This document shows, in pieces, positions 6,856 to 13,710 of a DNA stretch of 29,494 nt. Where the stretch lies: assembly GCA_955652255.1 (NCBI GenBank), contig CATPAW010000181.1:1-29494 (forward strand). The letters are read 5' to 3'. The notes beneath the pieces are model-generated. The model saw only the letters and a list, made by a program, of their open reading frames with translations, made no database searches and was not told the DNA's origin. Within the stretch, counting starts at the first letter, position 1. Each line of letters begins with the position of its first letter. The DNA is from an uncultured Chthoniobacterales bacterium. GTDB taxonomy: Bacteria; Verrucomicrobiota; Verrucomicrobiia; Chthoniobacterales; UBA10450. The translations under genes and the position numbers were made by a program.

Positions 6856-6876
6856 ACTTAAACCGCCCTTCCCGCC

Positions 6877-9800
6877 ATGATTCAACTTAAAGCTGGCATA
6901 CTGCCTTCCTCGCTCAATCAATCGCGCAAATCATCTGATCGCCGCAAAAATCAGATCGCGAAAAAGAAAAATGGCGGTGTGCATTTTGAGCGCGTGTTCA
7001 GTGACTCCGCGATTTCGCCTTTTGATCAGATCGAATGGGAACGGCGCACGGCGGAGATCACCGACGACAGCGGCAGGGTCATTTTCAAGCAGGACAATAT
7101 CGAGGTACCGAAGAGCTGGAGCGCGCTGGCGACGAAAATTGCGGTCTCGAAATATTTTTACGGCGACATCGGCAACGGGACTGATCCGCACAAAAGCGGC
7201 CGCGAAACTTCCGTCCGCCAACTGGTGCATCGCGTCACTCGAACGATCGCCGATTGGGGGATGGCGGACGGTTATTTTGAGGACGCGGAGGCAGCGGAAA
7301 TCTTTTATGACGAACTGACATGGCTGTGCGTGAACCAGCACGGCGCGTTCAATTCGCCGGTCTGGTTCAATGTCGGTTTGTATCATCAGTATGGCGTCGG
7401 CAAAAACGCGGGCGCGGGCAATTACTTTTATAACCGTCAGACCGAACGAGCGGAGCGCGCCGCCACTCAATACGAATATCCGCAGGGCAGCGCTTGTTTC
7501 ATTCAATCGGTGGATGACACGATGGAGGACATCATGCGGCTGGCGATGAGCGAGGCGATGCTCTTCAAGTACGGCAGCGGCACCGGAAGCGATCTCTCGT
7601 CGCTAAGATCGACAAGGGAAAAGTTGAGCGGCGGGGGCAAACCGAGCGGACCGCTCTCGTTTTTAAAAGTCTACGATCAAGTTGCCAACGTGGTCAAAAG
7701 CGGCGGCAAAACCCGGCGGGCGGCGAAGATGAACACGCTGAAAGACTGGCATCCCGACATCGAGGAGTTCATCGACGCAAAGCAAAAAGAAGAAAAGAAA
7801 GCCTGGGCGCTGATCGAGCACGGCTATGACGGGAGTTACAACGGCGACGCCTATGGTTCAGTCATGTATCAGAACGAAAATTTGAGCGTGCGGGTTAGCG
7901 ACGAATTCATGGAAGCGGCGTTGGAAGGACGCGAATGGTGGACGCGCCGGGTGCGCGATGGGGAGCCGTGCGAATGCAAAGATGCGCGGACGCTGCTAGG
8001 CAAAATTGCCGAGGGAACGCACGTCTGCGGCGATCCTGGAATGCAATTCGATTCCACGATCCACAAATGGCACACGTGCAAAGGCACGGACCGGCAAAAT
8101 TCCACCAACCCGTGCTCGGAATATCTTTTTCTCGACAACACCGCCTGCAATCTCGCCTCGCTTAACTTGATGAAGTTCAAGACCGCGGAGGGCGGCTTCG
8201 ATGTCGAACGATTCAAAGCGGCGGTGCGCATCTTCATTACTGCCCAGGAAATCATCGTCGATAACGCCAGTTATCCGATCAAAGAGATCGCGGAAAACTC
8301 GCACATTTTCCGCACGCTTGGGCTGGGTTACGCGAATCTCGGCTCGCTCATCATGAGTTACGGCCACGGTTACGACAGCGTAGAAGGCCGGGCGCTCTGC
8401 GGCGCGGTCACTTCCATTATGACTGGCGAAGCCTATGAGCAAAGTGCGCGGCTGGCCCGAGCAATTGGACCGTTTCCCGGTTATCGGGACGCACGTTGCA
8501 GCGGCGTGCCGAAGCCGGTCGCGAAGAACAACGTCACGTCGATGCTCGAAGTGATCGATCTCCACCGTTGCGCGGTCAATGAAATTCCCGATGTCGAAGA
8601 ATTCGCTCACTTAAAAAAGGAAGCCGCCAAAACGTGGAAGCGCGCGACTGAACTGGGCAAACGCCACGGTTATCGCAACGCGCAGGTGACGGTACTCGCT
8701 CCGACCGGGACGATCAGTTTTCTAATGGATTGCGACACGACCGGGATCGAGCCGGACATCGCGCTGGTGAAATACAAACTGCTGGCCGGCGGCGGCATGT
8801 TGAAAATCGTCAATCAGACAGTCAAACCGGCGCTGGAAAAACTCGGCTACAATTCCGAAGAGATCGAACGAATCATCGCGCACATCGACGCGTTCGACAC
8901 GATCGAGGATGTGCTTGACACCGACGGATCGACGACTTCCTCCGGATTGAAACCGGAACACTTGTCGATCTTCGATTGCGCGTTCAAACCGTTCAAAGGT
9001 CAGCGCTCGCTCAATTACATGGCACACCTGCGGATGATGGCGGCGGCACAACCGTTCCTGAGCGGCGCCATTTCGAAAACAGTCAACATGCCGGAATCGG
9101 CCACGGTCGAAGACATCACGAACACGTACGTAGAAGGCTGGCGGCTCGGATTAAAATCGATTGCGATTTATCGCGACGGTTCGAAACGCTCCGCGCCTCT
9201 GAACACGCGCAAGACAAAAGACATGGGCGCGGCCGACGACGCCAATCTCGCGGTCGGCGTCACGGTCGAGCGCGATGAATTACAAAAGTGCATTCTCGAG
9301 CTGGAGGAAGAACTCGGCAGGCTGCGGGGCAAGCTGGACAAGCCGTTGCGGCATCGCATGCCGGATACACGCATGTCGCTCACGCACAGGTTCGAAATCG
9401 CGGGACACGAAGGTTACATCACGGTTGGTTTGTATGAAGATGGTCAACCGGGCGAGCTCTTCATCACGATGTCGAAGGAAGGCAGCACCATTGGCGGCCT
9501 CATGGACACGGTCGGTACGCTCACTTCGATCGCGCTGCAATACGGCGTGCCGCTGGAAGGCCTGGTAAAAAAATTCGCTTATCAGCGTTTTGAACCGAGC
9601 GGATTTACCAAGAATCCCGACATCCGCACCGCCACCAGCATAACCGATTACGTGTTTCGCTGGCTCGGTTGCCAATTCATCAAAGGTTACAAGGAAGCGA
9701 CCTCGCCCGGTCGGGGGCAGACGGAGCTGCCGCTGAAAGAAATACCGGAGATGGAAAAGAAAGCGCTTAATCGTCCGGTGTCGGATTTGCCGCGCACCGG

Positions 9801-10023
9801 CGAGAAGGAATTGATCGACGTGATCACAAACAATTCGCCGAATGATCCCGCGGGCGCGGGACAGCTCGGGAGCAACGGCAGCAGTCACGCCGAGCGCGTG
9901 AAAGAAGCACTCGGCAGCATGTTCATGGATATCATCTGTTCGGTCTGCGGCAGCGATAAAGTGATTCGCGCTGGCGCGTGCGGTGTCTGCACGGAATGCG
10001 GAACGAGCCAGGGATGCAGCTAG
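6877..10023 (+). CDS. nrdJ: Adenosylcobalamin-dependent (class II) ribonucleoside-diphosphate reductase
   Basis: Makes deoxyribonucleotides for DNA synthesis using a thiyl radical generated from vitamin B12, so it works with or without oxygen. At 1048 residues it is the long NrdJ form. C207 (GSACFIQSVDD) and C424 (NTACNLASLNL) are the redox pair. C413 lies in the NPCSEY loop with N411 and E415 and is the thiyl-radical site; the 11-residue spacing between C413 and C424 fits the family. PTGTISFLMDCDTTGIEPD follows. After about residue 800 comes a C-terminal extension with a coiled-coil-like ELEEELGRLRGKL. The protein ends in a zinc-ribbon-like CSVCGS...CGVCTECGTSQGCS tail that probably re-reduces the active site. 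The leader has a DnaA box but no visible riboswitch or Shine-Dalgarno. Two motif copies (7606, 8963) lie inside. Confidence 0.96.
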   Translation: MIQLKAGILPSSLNQSRKSSDRRKNQIAKKKNGGVHFERVFSDSAISPFDQIEWERRTAEITDDSGRVIFKQDNIEVPKSWSALATKIAVSKYFYGDIGNGTDPHKSGRETSVRQLVHRVTRTIADWGMADGYFEDAEAAEIFYDELTWLCVNQHGAFNSPVWFNVGLYHQYGVGKNAGAGNYFYNRQTERAERAATQYEYPQGSACFIQSVDDTMEDIMRLAMSEAMLFKYGSGTGSDLSSLRSTREKLSGGGKPSGPLSFLKVYDQVANVVKSGGKTRRAAKMNTLKDWHPDIEEFIDAKQKEEKKAWALIEHGYDGSYNGDAYGSVMYQNENLSVRVSDEFMEAALEGREWWTRRVRDGEPCECKDARTLLGKIAEGTHVCGDPGMQFDSTIHKWHTCKGTDRQNSTNPCSEYLFLDNTACNLASLNLMKFKTAEGGFDVERFKAAVRIFITAQEIIVDNASYPIKEIAENSHIFRTLGLGYANLGSLIMSYGHGYDSVEGRALCGAVTSIMTGEAYEQSARLARAIGPFPGYRDARCSGVPKPVAKNNVTSMLEVIDLHRCAVNEIPDVEEFAHLKKEAAKTWKRATELGKRHGYRNAQVTVLAPTGTISFLMDCDTTGIEPDIALVKYKLLAGGGMLKIVNQTVKPALEKLGYNSEEIERIIAHIDAFDTIEDVLDTDGSTTSSGLKPEHLSIFDCAFKPFKGQRSLNYMAHLRMMAAAQPFLSGAISKTVNMPESATVEDITNTYVEGWRLGLKSIAIYRDGSKRSAPLNTRKTKDMGAADDANLAVGVTVERDELQKCILELEEELGRLRGKLDKPLRHRMPDTRMSLTHRFEIAGHEGYITVGLYEDGQPGELFITMSKEGSTIGGLMDTVGTLTSIALQYGVPLEGLVKKFAYQRFEPSGFTKNPDIRTATSITDYVFRWLGCQFIKGYKEATSPGRGQTELPLKEIPEMEKKALNRPVSDLPRTGEKELIDVITNNSPNDPAGAGQLGSNGSSHAERVKEALGSMFMDIICSVCGSDKVIRAGACGVCTECGTSQGCS

Positions 10024-10054
10024 CATTCCGCCCGATTTCGACTTTAGTGCAGCG

Positions 10055-11842
10055 ATGAACAAAGTCGACGTCGAGCGGCAAAAAGAAATTCAGCAGGCGG
10101 AGGAGTTACTTTTCGCCGGGCCGCAGGCGCTAGGGTTTGCGAAAGGTCTTTTCCAGGGTCATTTCGTGGCCGATTGGGTACTGCCGTATCCGCGCATTCC
10201 GGCGGCGCAGCAAACCGAGCTGGACCACTCGCTCGCGGAACTGCGCGAGTTTCTCGACGAGAAGCTCGACCCCGCAGCAATAGATCGACAGGCAGAGATT
10301 CCGCGCGACGTAATTGACGGCCTCGGGCGCGTGGGCGTGCTCGGGATGACTGCGCCTGCCGAGTACGGCGGCCGCGGTTTTACGCAAATGGCGAATTGCA
10401 AAGTGCTGGAAGAAATCGGCCGCCGCTGCGCGTCGACCTCCGTGTTCGTCAACGCGCATCATTCCATCGGCATTCGGGCGTTGTTGCTCTTTGGAACGCA
10501 CGAGCAGAAACAAAAATGGCTGCCGAGGCTTGTGAATGGCGAACAGCTCGGCGCATTCGCGCTCACCGAACAGGAGGCCGGTTCCGATGCCGCCAACGTG
10601 CAAATGACGGCGCGTCCGACCGAGGACGGTTCGCATTTTGTGTTGAACGGCGAGAAACGCTACATCACGAACGCGGCCATCGCGCACGTGCTCACGGTCA
10701 TGGCGCGGACGCCAGTTCCCGGATCGAATAAGACCGCGATCACGGCATTTCTGGTTTCGCCGGACATGCCTGGTTTCGAAATACTCGAAGCGCGCATGCC
10801 GAAGATGGGAATCCGCGGCACCGCCACCGGGCGTTTCGCGCTCCGCGACGTCAAAGTCCCAAAGGAAAATATTCTCGGCCCGATGGGCAAAGGTCTGAAA
10901 GTCGCGCTGACCGTGCTCGATTTTGGCCGGACTACGTTCGGCGCGTGTTGCACCGGCGCGGCCAAGACTTGTTTGCGGTTGGCGACCGAACACGCGAACA
11001 CGCGCAAGCAATTCAACAAAACCCTGGGCGAATTTCATCTCGTAAAGAAGAAAATTGCACGCATTGCCGCCGATGCCTACGCCATGGAAGCGATGACCAC
11101 GATCACGGCGTCACTCATCGATCGCGGCCTTGAGGATTACATGGTCGAGACAGCGATGCTGAAGGTCTTCACAACCGAGCGACTTTGGGAAGCGATCAAC
11201 GACGCATTTCAAATCTACGGCGGATCGGCTTACTTTGTCGATCTTCCCGTGGAACGGATGCTGCGGGACGCGCGCATCAATCAAATTGGCGAAGGCAGCA
11301 ACGAAGTGCTCACTTCATTCATCGCGCTCGTGGGAATGCGCGGTCCCGGGATGGAGTTCAAGGAAATTTACGACACGATGTTGAAACCATCGCGCGCGGG
11401 AATTGGTAAGGCGTGGACCGCGGGTATGCACCGGCTCGGGGCAGCGGTGCGAATTCCGGATATAGCGGTGGCCAGCGCCGAACTGGGTTCATTTGCCAAT
11501 CAACTCGGTCGCTTGATTTGGCGTTTCAATTTAGCCGTGAACCGCGCCCTCATTGCGTATCGCGAACCCATTTTAGACATGCAACTGGTCCAGGAACGGA
11601 TCGCCGGCGCGGCGATGGACCTTTTCGCATCGACCTGCGTTCTCAGCCGATGGGACGCCGCGCTTCAACTTGCCCGCCGAAACGGTGACTCTCGCCCCTC
11701 GACTAATGGCGCGGCCGACCTCTTCTTGCGGCAATCTTTCCGGCGCATCCGCGGTTTTCTCGCCGGACTAAAGAACAACGACGATAAAGCGCTGATCGCC
11801 ACCGCTAATTCCGTCTTAGGCAAAGGAAACCGGACTGGCTGA
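10055..11842 (+). CDS. Acyl-CoA dehydrogenase (FAD-dependent, very-long-chain type)
   Basis: Catalyses the first, alpha-beta-dehydrogenating step of fatty acid (or related acyl-CoA) beta-oxidation, passing electrons to ETF. The product is 595 residues from ATG 10055; the longer frame from 9983 would overlap nrdJ by 41 bases. An N-terminal helical domain is followed by FALTEQEAGSDAAN, the FAD/substrate signature (about residues 170-183). Next come NGEKRYITNAAIAHV, the LDFGRTTFGACCTG region, QIYGGSAYF and RDARINQIGEGSNEV, with the likely catalytic base E413. A C-terminal extension of about 180 residues resembles the long VLCAD/ACAD9 type, which often works with membranes or as homodimers. The gene begins 31 bases after nrdJ, so co-transcription is possible, though I see no metabolic link. 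Two AGATCGACA copies lie inside (10282, 11236). Confidence 0.9.
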   Translation: MNKVDVERQKEIQQAEELLFAGPQALGFAKGLFQGHFVADWVLPYPRIPAAQQTELDHSLAELREFLDEKLDPAAIDRQAEIPRDVIDGLGRVGVLGMTAPAEYGGRGFTQMANCKVLEEIGRRCASTSVFVNAHHSIGIRALLLFGTHEQKQKWLPRLVNGEQLGAFALTEQEAGSDAANVQMTARPTEDGSHFVLNGEKRYITNAAIAHVLTVMARTPVPGSNKTAITAFLVSPDMPGFEILEARMPKMGIRGTATGRFALRDVKVPKENILGPMGKGLKVALTVLDFGRTTFGACCTGAAKTCLRLATEHANTRKQFNKTLGEFHLVKKKIARIAADAYAMEAMTTITASLIDRGLEDYMVETAMLKVFTTERLWEAINDAFQIYGGSAYFVDLPVERMLRDARINQIGEGSNEVLTSFIALVGMRGPGMEFKEIYDTMLKPSRAGIGKAWTAGMHRLGAAVRIPDIAVASAELGSFANQLGRLIWRFNLAVNRALIAYREPILDMQLVQERIAGAAMDLFASTCVLSRWDAALQLARRNGDSRPSTNGAADLFLRQSFRRIRGFLAGLKNNDDKALIATANSVLGKGNRTG

Positions 11843-11851
11843 AAACGACTT

Positions 11852-12144
11852 TTCCTGCCGCAATTTTCCGGCGCGTCCGCTTCGCTTTACCACGCCAGCC
11901 GGCCGGATATTCATGACACAGAAGCGCTCAACCTCATCGCGATGATTCGCCTGCGCGAGAATCGCCTGGAGGATGCTTTTGGCGCGCAGCGCCGCGCCGT
12001 CTCGCGGCAACCGGACGAGCCGCGACAGTACCTGTTGCTTTCAAATATCCTGGAAAAATGGGACACGCCGATGAGGTTCGTGCCACGCTCGCGCAAGTGA
12101 ACCGCTTACAAGCATTCGCGAAATCGCAGACCGCTGCCAATTAA
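11852..12144 (+). pseudogene. C-terminal remnant of a TPR protein, frameshifted
   Basis: Between the acyl-CoA dehydrogenase and ilvC an open frame without an early start codon encodes YHASRPDIHDTEALNLIAMI, then RLRENRLEDAF, then AVSRQPDEPRQYLLLSNILE. This is the helix-turn-helix periodicity and A/G/L pattern of tetratricopeptide repeats. The frame breaks at a run of five A (12054-12058). Reading continues in the next frame as KMGHADEVRATLAQVNRLQA and ends at TAA 12142-12144, which restores a sensible TPR helix pair. Six A would make the frame continuous. The N-terminal part of the gene is absent, so it is a decayed 3' fragment. The broken frame could also be a sequencing error in a homopolymer, but the missing N-terminus cannot. 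Confidence 0.65.
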
Positions 12145-12161
12145 GCGCGCGCGCCACACGC

Positions 12162-12221
12162 TGTAGCCGCGGTCGCCGGCGCCGCCCTTCTGACTGGCCG
12201 AGGCCGGCGACCTCGGCTACA
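12162..12221. repeat. TGTAG-type palindromic repeat upstream of ilvC
   Basis: Arms 12162-12180 (TGTAGCCGCGGTCGCCGGC) and 12203-12221 (GCCGGCGACCTCGGCTACA) are inverted copies with one mismatch in 19, separated by 22 bases. The 60-base unit would fold into a very stable hairpin. It ends 10 bases before the ilvC start codon and so makes up its leader. It has the same TGTAG...CTACA edges as the element at 21445-21529. Confidence 0.8.
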
Positions 12222-12231
12222 ACAACAGGCG

Positions 12232-13263
12232 ATGCACACACCTCCTCGGCGTCGTACGGCGGCGCGCATTTACACCGATGAAGACAGCGACCTTCGCTGG
12301 CTCAAGGGAAAAACCTGCGCTGTGATCGGTTTCGGAGCGCAAGGCCGCGCGCACGCATTAAACTTGCGCGACAGCGGGGTCGCTGTCGTCGTTGGGCTTT
12401 ATCGCGAAAGCAAATCGCGCGTGGCGGCGCGGCGCGCCGGTCTTAAAGTTGTCGATACACCCGAGGCCGTGCATCGCGCGGATGTCATTTTTCTCGCGCT
12501 GCCAGATACGAAAATGCCGGAGGTTTACAAAAAAGAGATCGCGCCGGATTTGCGGCCGGGTCAGACGCTGCTTGTCGCGCACGGCTTCGCGATTCATTAC
12601 GGCACGGTCGTTCCACGGAAAGATGTCGATGTTGTAATGGTCGCGCCGAAAGGCCTGGGGCCGATGGTGCGTCGGGAATTTGCCAAAGGCCGCGGGGTCC
12701 CGGCATTGATTGCGGTTCATCAAAATCCGAGCCGATCTGCAAAGAGGACAGCCCTGGCTTGGGCAAAAGGCATCGGCTGCACTCGCGCCGGCGTTATCGA
12801 AACGACATTCCGCGAAGAGACGGAAACAGACTTGTTTGGCGAGCAAGCCGTCCTTTGCGGCGGAACGAGCGCGCTCATCCTCGCCGGGTTTGAAACACTT
12901 GTCCGCGCCGGTTATCCACCCGAGCTGGCCTACTTCGAATGTCTCCACGAGCTTAAGTTTATTGTCGATCTTATCCATGAGGCCGGAATCAATGGGATGC
13001 GCGCTCTCATTTCGGACACGGCGAAATGGGGCGAATTGACCGTCGGCCCGCGGATTGTCGATGCAACCGTGCGGCGAAAAATGGAAGCAGCGCTGCGCGA
13101 GATCCGCTCAGGAAAATTTGCGCGCGAATTCATCCACGAAATGAAAAGCGGCCAACCGGGCTACAGGAAGCTGCTGCGAAAAGCTCGAAGTCACCCTATC
13201 GAAACTGTTGGCCGGAGGCTTCGCGGTCTTATGAGTTGGAGGAGAAAAAACAAAAAGAACTAG
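12232..13263 (+). CDS. ilvC: Ketol-acid reductoisomerase
   Basis: Second enzyme of valine and isoleucine synthesis: isomerises and reduces 2-acetolactate or 2-aceto-2-hydroxybutyrate with NADPH and magnesium. It is 343 residues, the normal class I length. The N-terminal Rossmann domain has IGFGAQGRAHALNLRDSG (about 32-49) with the GxGxxG-type dinucleotide loop. It also has LVAHGFAIHY, containing the catalytic histidine. The knotted C-terminal domain has ETETDLFGEQAVLCGG with metal ligands D200 and E204, ECLHELKFIVDLIHEAG and SDTAKWGE. The first 13 residues (MHTPPRRRTAARI) are basic and differ from usual starts; no other start fits before IYTDEDSDL. A palindromic repeat ends 10 bases before the ATG, and no ribosome-binding site is visible. 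The neighbouring ilvBN and leuA genes are not in this window. Confidence 0.95.
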   Translation: MHTPPRRRTAARIYTDEDSDLRWLKGKTCAVIGFGAQGRAHALNLRDSGVAVVVGLYRESKSRVAARRAGLKVVDTPEAVHRADVIFLALPDTKMPEVYKKEIAPDLRPGQTLLVAHGFAIHYGTVVPRKDVDVVMVAPKGLGPMVRREFAKGRGVPALIAVHQNPSRSAKRTALAWAKGIGCTRAGVIETTFREETETDLFGEQAVLCGGTSALILAGFETLVRAGYPPELAYFECLHELKFIVDLIHEAGINGMRALISDTAKWGELTVGPRIVDATVRRKMEAALREIRSGKFAREFIHEMKSGQPGYRKLLRKARSHPIETVGRRLRGLMSWRRKNKKN

Positions 13264-13320
13264 CCCACGCTGCCGCGCAGCGCGCTATTGCGCCGACGTT
13301 GTCGCGCAGAAAACTACTTG

Positions 13321-13575
13321 CTACCTCCCGATGCGTTCCATCGGATAAACGGTGGTCGGGACGCTGCCAAAAAGCCGATCGCAAGGCTGCGGAATACCCC
13401 AGCCTGAGATCATCACGTAGCAGACTTTCCTTACCGTCTGGGCCGGCTGCTGTTTTGCCGGGATGACTACGTTTTTGCTCGAATCAGCAAGCATCGATGC
13501 GCAAAGTGCGAGCGACAACGCTACACTGGCGCACCGAATCGACCAACCGCATAGGTGTAAAACCCTGGTTGTCAT
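13321..13575 (-). CDS. Small probable secreted protein of unknown function
   Basis: An 84-residue frame with a signal-peptide-like start: a basic MTTRVLHLCGWSIR region, a hydrophobic CASVALSLALCA core (about 15-26), then a polar stretch. The mature part has KVCYVMISGWGIPQPCDRLF with two cysteines (about residues 52 and 64), which could form a disulfide or bind a metal, and ends PTTVYPMERIGR. I do not recognise a named family. It lies in an otherwise gene-free gap between ilvC and the TPR gene on the minus strand. The coherent signal-peptide-to-compact-domain layout is the reason to call it. It has no clear Shine-Dalgarno, so it could be spurious. Confidence 0.5.
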   Translation of the reverse strand: MTTRVLHLCGWSIRCASVALSLALCASMLADSSKNVVIPAKQQPAQTVRKVCYVMISGWGIPQPCDRLFGSVPTTVYPMERIGR

Positions 13576-13710
13576 GGACGAAGTGTGCGCCTTTTCGCTC
13601 CGGGGTGCAACAGAAAAAAACGAATGCGATAATTAATCTCCTTCGGACAAAAAAACGACATTTTGCGCTGTTGTGACTAGTCCTCAGTTCAAGCGCGAAA
13701 CTCTGCGGAA

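Larger units (their letters stand above)
6511..6876. other. Long intergenic region: tRNA promoter side, repeats and nrdJ leader
   Basis: This 366-base gap holds no gene that I can support. It contains an AGATCGACA copy (6519-6527) just upstream of the tRNA on its 5' side. Next come a palindrome CGTTTGCAAACG (6569-6580) and a run of eight T (6586-6593), a palindromic repeat (6673-6700), an AT-rich stretch around 6715-6765, and a perfect DnaA box (6847-6855) close to the nrdJ start. I found no B12-box-like sequence, so a cobalamin riboswitch is not supported although nrdJ needs B12. Confidence 0.5.

Noticed and set aside
6511..6876. Cobalamin riboswitch before nrdJ
   Set aside because: No B12-box-like core or matching stem arrangement could be seen by eye; a covariance search would be decisive.
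9983..10054. Upstream extension of the acyl-CoA dehydrogenase
   Set aside because: It overlaps the conserved zinc-ribbon end of nrdJ by 41 bases. The Met at 10055 gives the usual family start.
10130..11038. Long antisense frame (302 codons) inside the acyl-CoA dehydrogenase
   Set aside because: It mirrors a well-conserved gene in GC-rich DNA and shows no recognisable domain; the same holds for 9280-10062, 19731-20525 and 26308-27210.
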